DNA of 64,000 nucleotides from Lachnospiraceae bacterium (GCA_017615545.1 JAFZZY010000008.1:39816-103815), one strand, 5' to 3'; shown: positions 34,832 to 44,792, counted from the first letter of the stretch. Numbers and translations: made by a program. Notes: generated by a model from the sequence alone, not told the origin.

Positions 34832-37264
34832 ATGAAATTTGGTTACTTTGATGATGCGCGGAAAGAATACGTCATCACATCTCCGAAGACACCGCTTCCG
34901 TGGATCAACTATCTCGGTTGCGAAAGCTTCTTCCGTCTGATCTCAAATACCGGCGGCGGCTACGCTTTCTATAAAGATGCGAAGCTTCTTCGTCTGACCC
35001 GCTACCGTTATAACAATGTTCCCTCAGACGACGGCGGACATTACTACTACATTAAGGATGGCGATACCGTTTGGAACCCCGGCTGGCAGCCGACCCAGAC
35101 AGCGCTGGACTCTTATGAGTGCCACCACGGTCTCGGCTACTCCATCTTCAAGTCCTCCAAGAACGGCGTGGCAGCGGAAGTGACCACCTTCGTTCCGATC
35201 GGAAAGAACTGCGAAGTTACATCCGTTACATTGACCAACAACACCGCAGCCTCCAAAGAGCTGCAGTTATTCTCTTACGTAGAGTTCTGCCTCTGGAACG
35301 CCATGGACGACATGACGAACTTCCAGCGTAACTTCTCCACCGGTGAGGTTGAGGTCAAGGGCAGCGCGATCTACCACAAGACCGAGTACCGCGAGCGCCG
35401 TAACCACTACGCTCTCTTCGCGGTCAATGCTCCCGTAGCCGGTTTCGATACCGACCGTGACAGCTTCCTCGGCGCTTACAACGGCTACCGCAATCCGGAA
35501 GTCGTATTCTCCGGAACTTCCAAGAATTCCATGGCGAGCGGCTGGGCACCCATCGGTTCCCACAACCTCAAGGTCGACCTCGCTGCCGGCGAGTCGAAGA
35601 ACTTCATCTTCATCCTCGCTTACGTTGAGAACCCTCGCGACGACAAATGGGAAAGCCGCGGCGTGATCAATAAGAAGCCCGCTGAAGCTCTGATGCAGGA
35701 ATTTGCCACAAAGGCTCAGTTCGACGCTTCATTGGCCGAGCTGTCCGCATACTGGAACAACCTGCTCTCCACCTTCACGGTAAAGACCGGCGACGAGAAG
35801 CTCGATCGTATGGTCAATATCTGGCACCAGTACCAGTGCATGGTTACCTTCAACATGTCCCGTTCCGCTTCTTATTATGAGTCCGGTATCGGTCGTGGTA
35901 TGGGCTTCCGTGACAGCTGCCAGGATCTCTTCGGTTTCGTTCACCTGATCCCGGATCGTGCACGCCAGAGAATCATCGATATCGCATCCACCCAGTTCGA
36001 GGACGGTAGCGCGTACCATCAGTACCAGCCTCTCACAAAGAAGGGCAACTCCGATATCGGTTCCGGTTTCAACGATGACCCGCTGTGGCTCATCGCAGGT
36101 ACGGCCGCATACATCAAGGAGTCTCACGACTTCTCGATCCTGGACGAGATCGTTCCTTTCGACAACGACGAAAGCAAGGCACAGACGCTGATGGAGCATC
36201 TGCGTCGTTCCTTCAACTATACACGTACGCATCTCGGCCCGCATAAGTTGCCTCTCATCGGCCGCGCGGACTGGAATGACTGTCTGAACCTGAACTGCTT
36301 CTCCGAGGAGCCCGGTGAGTCCTTCCAGACTTTCGGTCCGAGCGAAGGCCCCGTTGCAGAGTCCGTATTCATCGCCGGCATGTTCGTTAAGTACGGCCGC
36401 GAGTACGCTGTTCTCTGCCGTAAGAAGGGCTTGAACGACGAGGCAGATGCTGCTGAGGCGGCAGTTAACGACATGATCGCAGCCATCTATAAGGATGGTT
36501 GGGACGGCGAATGGTTCCTTCGTGCGTACGACGCGTTCGGCGAGAAGGTCGGCTCTCACGAGTGTGAGGACGGTCAGATCTTCATCGAGCCGCAGGGCTT
36601 CTGTGTTCTCGCAGGCGTTGGCCTTGAGAACGGTTATGCACAGAAGGCTATGGACAGCGTTGAAGCTAAGCTCGAGACCAAGTACGGCGTAATGATCCTG
36701 CAGCCCGCTTATAAGGACTATCACCTCAACCTCGGTGAAGTTTCCTCTTACCCGCCGGGCTACAAGGAAAATGCTGGTATCTTCTGCCACAACAACCCTT
36801 GGGTTTCCATCGCTGAGACCTGCCTGGGTCATGGCAACCGTGCATTCTCCCTGTATAAGAAGATCTGCCCCGCTTATGTCGAGGAGATCAGCGAGATCCA
36901 CCGCACTGAACCGTACGTTTACTCCCAGATGGTTGCCGGCCGTGACGCGAAGAACCACGGCGAGGCGAAGAACAGTTGGCTGACCGGTACGGCTGCATGG
37001 ACTTTCGTCAATGCTTCCCAGCACATCATCGGTGTTCGTCCGGATTACGACGGTCTTGTGATCGATCCTTGTATCCCCGACACCATCACCGATCTTACGA
37101 TCACCCGTAAGTTCTCCGGCGCAGTTTACAACATTCATGTAAACAACGCCGCAAAGAGCCAGTATGGGGTCAAGAAAATGATCGTGAACGGAAAAGAAGT
37201 TTCCGGCTGCACCGTTCCTTTTGAAAACGGCGTGACCGAATACAACGTAGAGATCACCATGTGA
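34832..37264 (+). CDS. GH94 cellobiose phosphorylase
   Basis: 810 residues, the usual length for the family. Cytosolic; splits cellobiose with inorganic phosphate into glucose-1-phosphate and glucose, saving ATP. The N-terminal beta-sandwich (residues 1-300: [20 protein letters not shown]) leads to an (alpha/alpha)6 barrel. The general acid is the Asp of the DWND motif (residues 480-483, in [10 protein letters not shown]). Other family segments are [37 protein letters not shown] and SWLTGTAAW near the end. No signal peptide. Codon use is strongly biased, as in highly expressed genes. Chitobiose- or laminaribiose-phosphorylase specificity is less likely but not excluded. A LacI regulator is divergent. 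Confidence 0.93.
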   Translation: MKFGYFDDARKEYVITSPKTPLPWINYLGCESFFRLISNTGGGYAFYKDAKLLRLTRYRYNNVPSDDGGHYYYIKDGDTVWNPGWQPTQTALDSYECHHGLGYSIFKSSKNGVAAEVTTFVPIGKNCEVTSVTLTNNTAASKELQLFSYVEFCLWNAMDDMTNFQRNFSTGEVEVKGSAIYHKTEYRERRNHYALFAVNAPVAGFDTDRDSFLGAYNGYRNPEVVFSGTSKNSMASGWAPIGSHNLKVDLAAGESKNFIFILAYVENPRDDKWESRGVINKKPAEALMQEFATKAQFDASLAELSAYWNNLLSTFTVKTGDEKLDRMVNIWHQYQCMVTFNMSRSASYYESGIGRGMGFRDSCQDLFGFVHLIPDRARQRIIDIASTQFEDGSAYHQYQPLTKKGNSDIGSGFNDDPLWLIAGTAAYIKESHDFSILDEIVPFDNDESKAQTLMEHLRRSFNYTRTHLGPHKLPLIGRADWNDCLNLNCFSEEPGESFQTFGPSEGPVAESVFIAGMFVKYGREYAVLCRKKGLNDEADAAEAAVNDMIAAIYKDGWDGEWFLRAYDAFGEKVGSHECEDGQIFIEPQGFCVLAGVGLENGYAQKAMDSVEAKLETKYGVMILQPAYKDYHLNLGEVSSYPPGYKENAGIFCHNNPWVSIAETCLGHGNRAFSLYKKICPAYVEEISEIHRTEPYVYSQMVAGRDAKNHGEAKNSWLTGTAAWTFVNASQHIIGVRPDYDGLVIDPCIPDTITDLTITRKFSGAVYNIHVNNAAKSQYGVKKMIVNGKEVSGCTVPFENGVTEYNVEITM

Positions 37265-37705
37265 CCTCACGCATAGTCATAGCGAGCCTGCCGCATCTAC
37301 ATGCGGCGGGCTTTTTTATTTGTCAAAGTGTCTGTGCTCCGCGGCAGTTTACGTTATATATATCTGCACCCGCGTCGGTTAGTTCACTGCGCTGTGAAAA
37401 ACATGCCTCTCTTTCTAAGAAGAATTACGGGCACCGCGATCGACTTCGGCCGTTTTCTTGATAGCGCAGGCTCCCGCCTGACGCGAAAACGACCTCAGCG
37501 ACGCGCAAAAATCGATCTCGGAGATTCGATTTTTGACCCTGATTCTTCTTTTCATTCGAGGTGTTTTTCTACAGCTCGATCAATGCCCGCCGACGGGTGC
37601 AGATATATTACGAACTGCGCCGCGGAGCATTCCGACACTGATCGATAAAGCACGCCGCATGGGGAGGCGGCAGGCTGGCTAAGGAATGTACGGTGAGGTC
37701 ACAGG
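37262..37705. repeat. Nested-palindrome (MITE-like) element, copy B
   Basis: Arms of about 115 bp: 37262-37378 pairs with 37588-37705 (for example GTGACCTCAC with GTGAGGTCAC, GCTCCGCGGC with GCCGCGGAGC, ATATCTGCACCCG with CGGGTGCAGATAT). The left arm starts at the TGA stop of the phosphorylase gene. Its CCTGCCGCAT / ATGCGGCGGG hairpin plus TTTTTT (37290-37317) would also terminate that gene. The core at 37440-37585 matches copy A in inverted orientation. Confidence 0.8.
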
Positions 37706-37774
37706 GAGTTCCACGTTGTATTCGGTTGGGGGAGCGCGGAAGGAACGGTGCGGGATAAGGTGGGGAAAAAAGAT

Positions 37775-38100
37775 TGATTTCGGATGGGAATAGGGTCTCG
37801 GATAATCGGTTTTTGACCCTTATTCTTCTTTTCATTCGAGGTGTTTTTCTACAGCTCGATCAATGCCCGTCGCCGGGTGCAGATATAGCGTGATGTGGGC
37901 CGGAGCACATTCACAATGCAATGGGCGGCGCATGATGCCGAAGGTGAATGAAATGCGGATGGATGGGCCGCGGAGCGTTTATGACACATAGGGCAAACAA
38001 AGCCCGCCTGTCTGGGAGGTGGCAGTCTCGCGTAGGGATGTGTGAGGTCACAGGTGCTCTACGTGTATTCGGTGTGGAGGGAGGCGGAACGGCGCGCTTC
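37775..38100. repeat. Degenerate second copy of the element's right half
   Basis: 37811-37886 repeats 37529-37605 (shared CGAGGTGTTTTTCTACAGCT and GATCAATGCCCG). 38013-38090 repeats the arm at 37660-37735 (GGAGGYGGCAG, TGAGGTCACAGG, TATTCGG). Together with copy B this fills most of the 1033-bp gap 37265-38297. No gene is supported in it. Confidence 0.7.
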
Positions 38101-38193
38101 GCCGGAATGCGACGAAAAAAAGAGAGAAAAAGAGGGAGGTTGATGATAAGCCCGGTAGTTATATGGTAGATGTCAGGATCGTAAAATAAACTC

Positions 38194-38241
38194 TTTACAA
38201 GGGCGTGATGGCGTGGTACAATAAAACCGAACGTATGTTCG
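38194..38241 (+). promoter_or_regulatory. Promoter with LexA (SOS) box
   Basis: TTTACA at 38194, 17 bp, TACAAT at 38217. Right after the -10 is CGAACGTATGTTCG (38228-38241), an exact fit to the Gram-positive LexA consensus CGAAC-N4-GTTCG, inside a longer perfect palindrome (38220-38249). Confidence 0.88.
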
Positions 38242-38297
38242 GTTTTATTGTTTTGTTGGGGTGTTGGTTGTTTTGCCTGAGGTTGTGAGGTGGTTTT

Positions 38298-39104
38298 ATG
38301 TATTATTTTATTTGCCGGCCGTCGATTTGTGGGATTTTGACGGGGATTTATGAGGCGTGGGATTTTGCGTTGCGGATCAAGAGTCCGGTTGGGGCGAAGG
38401 TTGCGGATACGAGTCATGGGTCGGGTGATTCCGGAGAGAATGCGGGACATGACCTGCTTCGAATGGTCGTGGACGGTGGTTTCCGGTTTTGTGACTATTC
38501 CAAGTTCATCGATGTTCTGCCGAACGAGGCGGAGGCCGAGATGGTGTCGAACGGCATTGCCCGCAAGCTGGGTGATGAACTGCATGACCTCTGCTTGACG
38601 GCCATGCAGAGCAATGCGAAGGACCGCGTCGACACACTGTACCGCTTTCTGCTCTATGCTTTCGGGGTCGGCGAGAAGGCGATCGACCATACCGAGCGGC
38701 CGGAGGTCCGGCGCATGCAGGCTTACTATCAGAGCGTGCGGCGCGAGGGCGCTCTTCTCTTCGGCTTTCCGGGCTTCGAGCGGCATGTCTGCCCGCTCGG
38801 TGAGATCTATGTGGCGCGCATCCGCCCAAAGAACGACGTGCTGGACTTTCTGGTCCTGCATTTCGTCAACCAGCGCCCGCAGGACACCTTCCTGATCTAC
38901 GATGAAAAACGTTATACTTTTGTGCTCCACATTCCCGGGCTTCCGCTGCAACGCGGGTACCAGAAGATCTTCCCGACTTCGGCGGCTGAGCAGGCAATGA
39001 TGTCGGCCCCGATGGAGACGATTTTGAGCCTCGTGGACCGTGCCTCGGCCGTTCCTGCGGACGACACGACAAATATTGCTCTGCATTTATTGCGGGGTGC
39101 ATAG
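38298..39104 (+). CDS. DUF4130 / TIGR03915-type putative DNA repair protein
   Basis: 268 residues. The opening MYYFICRPSICGILTGIYEAW, the central FGVGEKAIDHTERPEVRRMQ and the ending DFLVLHFVNQRPQDTFLIYD match the family I recall as TIGR03915 with its DUF4130 domain, whose members normally sit beside a radical SAM protein proposed to act on DNA. That partner is not within the window. A LexA box at the promoter indicates SOS induction, supporting a role in DNA damage. GAGGTGG precedes the ATG. The activity itself is not established. Confidence 0.82.
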   Translation: MYYFICRPSICGILTGIYEAWDFALRIKSPVGAKVADTSHGSGDSGENAGHDLLRMVVDGGFRFCDYSKFIDVLPNEAEAEMVSNGIARKLGDELHDLCLTAMQSNAKDRVDTLYRFLLYAFGVGEKAIDHTERPEVRRMQAYYQSVRREGALLFGFPGFERHVCPLGEIYVARIRPKNDVLDFLVLHFVNQRPQDTFLIYDEKRYTFVLHIPGLPLQRGYQKIFPTSAAEQAMMSAPMETILSLVDRASAVPADDTTNIALHLLRGA

Positions 39105-39122
39105 CAAATACGATCATCCTCC

Positions 39123-39157
39123 ATTTTTACGCTTTTCGAAAATATTTTCGTAAAAAT
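39123..39157. repeat. Single 35-nt palindromic element
   Basis: ATTTTTACG and CGTAAAAAT bound 35 nt just after the DUF4130 gene. It has the size and form of the array elements and might alternatively be a terminator. Confidence 0.5.
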
Positions 39158-39235
39158 CTATAGTTTTCAAGGGTTTTAGTATCGGTTTCTCCAAAAAACA
39201 AGTGATATTTTACACTTTTTTAATATTCTCAGATA

Positions 39236-39264
39236 TTGATTCGCGTGTAATATACTGCTATACT
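39236..39264 (+). promoter_or_regulatory. Promoter of the AraC-GH95 unit
   Basis: TTGATT at 39236, 17 bp, TATACT at 39259. An overlapping alternative -10, TATACT at 39251, is also present. Confidence 0.55.
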
Positions 39265-39337
39265 GTGATTGCACATAAAAGTGCCGCTGTAAGGAGACGG
39301 GAATCCGATGCAGCGTTGCATATTAAGGAGGATGAAT

Positions 39338-40273
39338 ATGACACCTGATACGATCCGGAAGAGCGCGCAGCTGGACAAATTCACCAACTCTTTGCGCTAC
39401 ATCTCTACCCCCAGTAGCAATGCCCGTGAAGCATTTTTCTATTCGCAGGAAGTAGGTTACCTGCAGAGCCTGAAAGCCCACCGTTCCAGCCGTAAAGGTT
39501 TGGACTCCTATCTCTTTTTATACGTGTGGACAGGCTCCGGAAAGATAATGGTTGATGACGTTGTCTACACATTGAACGAGGGTGACTGTGCATTGATCGA
39601 CTGTAGCAAAGGCTACTACCACGAAAGCAACGAATATACCCCCTGGGAGCTTTTGTGGGTACACTTCAATGGAAAAAATGCTCATGAGTATTACGACGCG
39701 ATCAAAGAAGCAGAATCTCTGATCCTGTCCCCCGCAGACTCCACGCGTTTCCGCGATACCATGTTTGAACTGATCAACCTGCAGGAAGAGAAACCGCCGT
39801 GCTACGAGGCTCACACTTCACTGAAATTGACCACGCTCCTGACCTACATGCTGGACGAGAAGATCGACCTCAACCTCTTGCATGCCGAGGGTGACGACGA
39901 GTCCATGAGCGTGAAACTGCGTGACATCCGCGGATACCTGGACGAGCACTACCGCGAGCAGATCTCGCTGGATATGCTTTCCAAACTCTACGGCGTCAGC
40001 AAGTTCTACCTGTGCCGTGAGTTCAAAGATCGCTATACCTACAGCATCCTGAACTACATCACGACCATGCGTCTGAACTACGCGAAGGAGTTACTGCGTT
40101 TCACCAGCCACTCCATCCAGGAGATCGCCACATTGTGCGGCGTCATGGACGCAAACTATTTCAACAAAGTATTTAAGAAGACCGAAGGAATCACACCGAC
40201 AGACTACCGGATCGAGTGGTTTGAAAGCACAAAGTCTGCCGACGTTCTGCGTCGTAGCACTTCACGTAAATAG
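39338..40273 (+). CDS. AraC-family transcriptional regulator
   Basis: 311 residues from the ATG at 39338, six bases after AAGGAGG. The N-terminal cupin (SYLFLYVWTGSGKIMVDDVV, YYHESNEYTPWELLWVHF) would bind a sugar. The C-terminal HTH pair is present: QISLDMLSKLYGVSKFYLCR and IQEIATLCGVMDANYFNKVF, ending TPTDYRIEW. It lies six bases ahead of the GH95 gene, so it most likely regulates it and possibly the whole glycoside region. Confidence 0.92.
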   Translation: MTPDTIRKSAQLDKFTNSLRYISTPSSNAREAFFYSQEVGYLQSLKAHRSSRKGLDSYLFLYVWTGSGKIMVDDVVYTLNEGDCALIDCSKGYYHESNEYTPWELLWVHFNGKNAHEYYDAIKEAESLILSPADSTRFRDTMFELINLQEEKPPCYEAHTSLKLTTLLTYMLDEKIDLNLLHAEGDDESMSVKLRDIRGYLDEHYREQISLDMLSKLYGVSKFYLCREFKDRYTYSILNYITTMRLNYAKELLRFTSHSIQEIATLCGVMDANYFNKVFKKTEGITPTDYRIEWFESTKSADVLRRSTSRK

Positions 40274-40279
40274 ACAACT

Positions 40280-42694
40280 ATGGAAAATACGAATATTAAA
40301 AACGCAAAGGGCGTGCTTGAGCACGCCCTTTGGTATAAAAAACCTGCAACAAACTTTAATGAGGCCCTCCCTTTGGGCAATGGCCGCCTCGGCGCCATGT
40401 TCTATGGCGACCCGGAATGTGAGCGGATCCACATCAATGAGGATTCCGTCTGGTCCGGCGGACCGCGCAACCGCAACAACCCCACCGCGAAGGAAATGCT
40501 GCCCGTCCTGCGCCGCCTGCTTCAGGAAGAGAATATCCCCGAGGCGGAGCGTTTGGTCTTCGACAGCATGGCCGGCATCCCCGAGGGCTGCCGCCACTAC
40601 ATGCCGGTAGGCGATCTGCGCCTGTCCCTGAGCAGTAAAGCTGCAAACGGCGACGCCATCGAATACTTAGAGCGCACGCTCGATCTGGAGCGCGCGGTCG
40701 GCACGACCTCCTATCGGAAGGGCGGCGTCGGCTTCACGCAGACACTCTTCTGCTCTGCTCCGGCAGACGTCCTGGTCATTCATTGTGAGGCAACACAGGG
40801 TGAGCCGATCGACGGCGTGATCTTCATGGAAGACGGCGACCGTCGCGACTACATCGATGACAACCGTCCCTACGCGGGTGATATAAAAAACAACGAAGCA
40901 ACGATCCTATATACCGGCGGAAGCGGCGGTCGCGACGGCATCTCTTTTTGCTGCATGGTACGCGCCAAAGCAGAAGGCGGAAGCGTTTCCATGCTCGGAA
41001 ATAAGATCCTTGTGGACAATGCACGTTCATTCACTGTTTATCTGACCGTAAAAACCGATTATTACCACACAGAGCCCCTTCAGAGCCTCTGTAACGAGGT
41101 TTTGACCCGCGCATGTGAAATTGACTATTTCACGCTGTTAAAGGCCCATACGGACGATTTCAGCGCGTTGTACGATCGCGTCGCATTGACCGCGTCAAAT
41201 AGTGAAAGCGAAACGGCGGCTCCGGAAGGAAATATGCCCGAGACGCTCTGCACCGACGTGCGTCTGGCGCGCACAAAGGAGGAGCCCGGCTACCTGAAGC
41301 AGGATCCGTCGCTCCCCGTCCTCTACTTTAACTTCGGACGCTACCTCACCATCAGCGGCAGCCGTCCCGGCACCCTCCCCCTGAACCTGCAGGGCATCTG
41401 GTGTAAGGACTCCTGGCCGGCCTGGGGCAGCAAGTACACCATCAACATCAATGCACAGATGAACTACTGGCCCACGGAGATCGTGAACCTGCCCGAGTTT
41501 CATTTGCCGCTCATCGATCTGATCGAGCGCATGCGTGAGCGCGGCCGTGTGACCGCGTCGGAGATGTACGGGTGCCGCGGATTTTGCGCGCATCACAACA
41601 CCGACCTCTGGGGCGACACCGCGCCGCAGGATCGCTGGATGCCGTCGACCGTGTGGCCCATGGGCGCGGCGTGGCTGTGCCTGCACATCTACGAGCACTA
41701 TGCATTTACCGGCGACAAAGCCTTCCTGGCGCAGCATTATGACGCCATGAAGGAGGTCGCCCTCTTCATCACCGACTATCTATTTGAGGATGCGGCCGGC
41801 CGCCTCGTTACGGGGCCCAGCGTATCCCCGGAAAATACCTACCGCACCGCGTCGGGCACGCAGGGCTGCCTGTGCATCGGCCCGTCCATGGACAGCCAGA
41901 TCATCCTGTGTTTGTTTGACGCGATCGAGCAGGCCGCGCAGGCGCTCGGCATCAACGACCCCGAGGATGTTAAGTTCCGCAAGCAGCTGAGCGAGATGTC
42001 GGAGCGGATCCCCCGCCCTGCGATCGCGCCGGACGGACGCATCCCGGAATGGGCAGATCCGACCTATCAGGAGACCGAGCCGGGACACCGGCACATCTCC
42101 CACCTGTTCGCCCTGCATCCCGGCAACATGATCACCGGCGACCCGGAGGATCCTCTCACCGCGGCAGCGCAGAAGGTGCTCGATGTGCGCCTGCAAAACG
42201 GCGGCGGTCACACCGGCTGGAGCCGCGCATGGATCATCAACTTCCAGGCGCGTCTGCGTAACGCACAGGCAGTCGAAGAAAACCTAAGTGCCCTGCTCGG
42301 TCACTCCACTACGCCGAATCTACTCGATTCGCACCCGCCCTTCCAGATCGACGGAAACTTCGGTGGCTGCGCCGGCATCGCGGAGTCTCTCATTCAGAGC
42401 CACTTAGGCTATATCCGCCTGCTCCCCGCCCTCATCCCGGCTTGGGACAGCGGAAACGCATCCGGTCTCATGGCCCGCGGCGCCTTCGAGCTTTCCTTCA
42501 CCTGGGAGCATCACGCCGTGACTTCGGTCTGCGTAACCTCCCACGCGGGCAATGTCTGCACCCTCGAGCTGTCTGCGCCTCACGACGGCATCACCATCAC
42601 GAGTAATGACGAACCGGTCGCATTCACCAGACTCAGCCCGTCCCGCATCGCATTTGCCACCGAAGCAGAAACTACATATACAATTCAAATATGA
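40280..42694 (+). CDS. GH95 alpha-L-fucosidase (or alpha-L-galactosidase)
   Basis: 804 residues, full family length. GH95 markers: the N-terminal NFNEALPLGNGRLGAMFYGD and INEDSVWSGGPRNR; the central MNYWPTEIVNLPEFHLPLI; CAHHNTDLWGDTAPQD; and the C-terminal HRHISHLFALHPG and GHTGWSRAWIINFQARL. GH95 enzymes remove terminal fucose from plant xyloglucan or milk/mucin glycans by inversion. No signal peptide, so it would act on imported oligosaccharides. No clear ribosome site lies in the 6-nt gap after the AraC stop, suggesting coupled translation. Codons 9-19 hold a perfect hairpin (see 40308-40333). Confidence 0.92.
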   Translation: MENTNIKNAKGVLEHALWYKKPATNFNEALPLGNGRLGAMFYGDPECERIHINEDSVWSGGPRNRNNPTAKEMLPVLRRLLQEENIPEAERLVFDSMAGIPEGCRHYMPVGDLRLSLSSKAANGDAIEYLERTLDLERAVGTTSYRKGGVGFTQTLFCSAPADVLVIHCEATQGEPIDGVIFMEDGDRRDYIDDNRPYAGDIKNNEATILYTGGSGGRDGISFCCMVRAKAEGGSVSMLGNKILVDNARSFTVYLTVKTDYYHTEPLQSLCNEVLTRACEIDYFTLLKAHTDDFSALYDRVALTASNSESETAAPEGNMPETLCTDVRLARTKEEPGYLKQDPSLPVLYFNFGRYLTISGSRPGTLPLNLQGIWCKDSWPAWGSKYTININAQMNYWPTEIVNLPEFHLPLIDLIERMRERGRVTASEMYGCRGFCAHHNTDLWGDTAPQDRWMPSTVWPMGAAWLCLHIYEHYAFTGDKAFLAQHYDAMKEVALFITDYLFEDAAGRLVTGPSVSPENTYRTASGTQGCLCIGPSMDSQIILCLFDAIEQAAQALGINDPEDVKFRKQLSEMSERIPRPAIAPDGRIPEWADPTYQETEPGHRHISHLFALHPGNMITGDPEDPLTAAAQKVLDVRLQNGGGHTGWSRAWIINFQARLRNAQAVEENLSALLGHSTTPNLLDSHPPFQIDGNFGGCAGIAESLIQSHLGYIRLLPALIPAWDSGNASGLMARGAFELSFTWEHHAVTSVCVTSHAGNVCTLELSAPHDGITITSNDEPVAFTRLSPSRIAFATEAETTYTIQI
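40308..40333 (+). promoter_or_regulatory. Perfect hairpin inside the start of the GH95 gene
   Basis: AAAGGGCGTGCT-TG-AGCACGCCCTTT, a perfect 12-bp stem about 30 nt inside the reading frame. It is terminator-like but lacks a U-run; it could cause pausing or attenuation between the AraC and GH95 genes. Confidence 0.55.
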
Positions 42695-42697
42695 CCA

Positions 42698-42734
42698 AAC
42701 ACGCCCCTTCAGCAATAAGCCGAAGGGGCGTGTT
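42698..42734. terminator. Terminator between GH95 and the lipoprotein gene
   Basis: Perfect 13-bp stem AACACGCCCCTTC with GAAGGGGCGTGTT, 11-nt loop, between convergent genes. Confidence 0.75.
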
Positions 42735-42742
42735 AATCGAAT

Positions 42743-43375
42743 TCAATTTTTTATATACGCGGATGGATCGGCCAGAACTGCCTTAATAAACTCCATCGGA
42801 AAAGTATCATCCGAAAATACGACATATACACCATCTAAATCATATGTGTATGTTTTCTCGGTGATATCCTGTAGAACTTTCCTGCTGAGGGAGATCATTT
42901 CACTGTTGTAGTTCATCACGATCTCGCAGACCATTGTTCTTGTGTATAAATTTGGATCCTCTCTATACCGTTCCATGATCAAGTAAAGCAATTCTGGATT
43001 ATCCTTCGTCATTTCTCGTATCATATTAAGTTCTGACATTTGTGTCGGGCTGGTTCTTATACTTGATATCGGATCAATCAATGATTCATACGCTTCAACC
43101 CACACCAAAAACGCCTGATCATACTGCTCTTTCAATCCATCTCCTATATTGGAAACGAATCTCTGCAGCTCATGGATCTCATTTTCATTAAAACTACTAT
43201 CAAGAATTCGAGATTTTGGGGTCTGATTCTGTGAAGCAGTAAGCAGTATATTCTCTTTATTAATCTCCACATTTTCTGCCGTTGATTCATCAATTACATT
43301 ATCTGTGCATCCATAAACCATGAAAAGCAGAGATAATGTCAGCAAACAGCACAAATGATCAATGTATTTTTTCAT
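42743..43375 (-). CDS. Lipoprotein of unknown function
   Basis: 210 residues from the ATG at 43375, with GGAGAAAG upstream. A lipoprotein signal (HLCCLLTLSLLFMVYGC) would place Cys as the first mature residue. The soluble part is helical (NENEIHELQRFVSNIGDGLK, DQAFLVWVEAYESLIDPI) and contains no domain I recognise. It overlaps the 3' end of the AI-2E transporter gene by 17 bp and is therefore co-transcribed. The function is unknown. Confidence 0.7.
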   Translation of the reverse strand: MKKYIDHLCCLLTLSLLFMVYGCTDNVIDESTAENVEINKENILLTASQNQTPKSRILDSSFNENEIHELQRFVSNIGDGLKEQYDQAFLVWVEAYESLIDPISSIRTSPTQMSELNMIREMTKDNPELLYLIMERYREDPNLYTRTMVCEIVMNYNSEMISLSRKVLQDITEKTYTYDLDGVYVVFSDDTFPMEFIKAVLADPSAYIKN

Positions 43376-44702
43376 TATCACTTTCTCCGCTATCCTCAGA
43401 CGCATCGACCGCGTACGCTCCGACATCCAGGGCGTCATCGAGTGCATCCTCGATGTTCTTCTCATCCGGGATCATATCGACCAGGCCGGACGAATAATAC
43501 TCCGAAGTCTTCACCGGCAAATGCTTCTTCTTCAACTGGCGAGCTGCCCAGTTCGTAACGATATGGTAAACGACAGCGAACATCGGAACACCGAACAGAA
43601 GTCCGAGAAAACCGAAGATCTTGCCGAAGAAGATGATAGAAAACAGAACCCAAAAACCATTGAGGCCCGTGGTGTTGCCGATGATCTTCGGGCTGATGAT
43701 ATTGCCCTCGACCTGCTGCAGGATCAGGATCATAATGGTGAACTTCAGAGCCGCAAGCGGATCGACCAACAGGATCAGGATGATACTGGGAATGGCGCCG
43801 ATGTACGGTCCGAAGAACGGGATCACGTTTGTCATCGCAACGATGACGGCAACCAGCAGCGGGTACGGCAGGGACAAGATGTTCATCAACATGAATACTA
43901 CGCAGCCCAGAACGAACGAGTCCGCCAGGGCGCCGCGGATGTAACGGCCGAAGACCGCATGCGCATACGCACATTCCGAAAGAACGGCGTCCGCCGTCTT
44001 CTTTCCGCCGATCGCATAAAGCATCTTCCGGCTCTGCGCCAGGAAGGTCTGCTTGCTGTTCAGGATATAGATGGTAACGATAAACGAAATAAAGGTGTTG
44101 ACGATGGTCGTGACCACGGTGGATACGCCGCTCACGATGCTGCTCAGGATCGGGCCTGCCGACGCCTTCAGCCAGTCCATCATGGCTCCGCCCTTGATCC
44201 ACTCCTTCACCTCAGCTACGATTTTCTCGTAGTACGGCATGATGAATTCTTCTGCCTGCGGATAATTATGCAGCCAGCCCTTCAAGCGTTCGCCGAGCGT
44301 GGCGGAGTTGCTGTCAAAACCATTGACGATGTTTTTGATGCTCCGGTAAGCTTCCGGGATGATCACGGCAAATATCGAAACGATGACGAGCAGGACCACG
44401 AGCAACGCCAGGATACTGCTGACGCATCGGCATTTATGCTCCGCCGCCGCCTGATCTTTCGCCCAGTGGAACTTTACGAAAACCTTCGAAAGATGGCGGT
44501 TCAGGAAGCAGAAGAACGGGTTCACCAGATAGGCGATCAGAACACCCGCGATAAACGGGGTCAGCATGCTGAAGAAGCCGCCGATGACGCCCATCACGTG
44601 GTCCCAGCGCAAGCAGAAAAAGTATAACAGGATCGCGGCCGCCAAAACGCAAAACGCCGTAACTCCTACCGAAACGTACTTCTTGATCTCCTGCTTCCTC
44701 AT
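43359..44702 (-). CDS. AI-2E family transporter (YtvI/PerM type)
   Basis: 447 residues with about eight membrane spans. Family markers include IAGVLIAYLVNPFFCFLNR near the N-terminus, VVTTIVNTFISFIVTIYIL in the middle, and the conserved MTNVIPFFGPYIGAIPSIIL, followed by VEGNIISPKIIGNTTGLNGF. Members have been linked to autoinducer-2 export, sodium/proton exchange and membrane stress, so the substrate is uncertain. The acidic C-tail (DALDDALDVGAYAVDASEDS) is not part of the core. The lipoprotein gene overlaps its end. Confidence 0.9.
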   Translation of the reverse strand: MRKQEIKKYVSVGVTAFCVLAAAILLYFFCLRWDHVMGVIGGFFSMLTPFIAGVLIAYLVNPFFCFLNRHLSKVFVKFHWAKDQAAAEHKCRCVSSILALLVVLLVIVSIFAVIIPEAYRSIKNIVNGFDSNSATLGERLKGWLHNYPQAEEFIMPYYEKIVAEVKEWIKGGAMMDWLKASAGPILSSIVSGVSTVVTTIVNTFISFIVTIYILNSKQTFLAQSRKMLYAIGGKKTADAVLSECAYAHAVFGRYIRGALADSFVLGCVVFMLMNILSLPYPLLVAVIVAMTNVIPFFGPYIGAIPSIILILLVDPLAALKFTIMILILQQVEGNIISPKIIGNTTGLNGFWVLFSIIFFGKIFGFLGLLFGVPMFAVVYHIVTNWAARQLKKKHLPVKTSEYYSSGLVDMIPDEKNIEDALDDALDVGAYAVDASEDSGESDNEKIH

Positions 44703-44727
44703 AGCATTGCCCTCCGAAAAACCAAAA

Positions 44728-44770
44728 TACCCTTCCCTTCATACGTGCGCACACGCTTTCGGGAAGGGTA
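44728..44770 (-). terminator. Terminator after the peptide-binding lipoprotein gene
   Basis: Perfect 10-bp stem TACCCTTCCC with GGGAAGGGTA and T-rich minus-strand tail. Confidence 0.7.
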
Positions 44771-44792
44771 CTTTTAATATACTAGATTTGTC

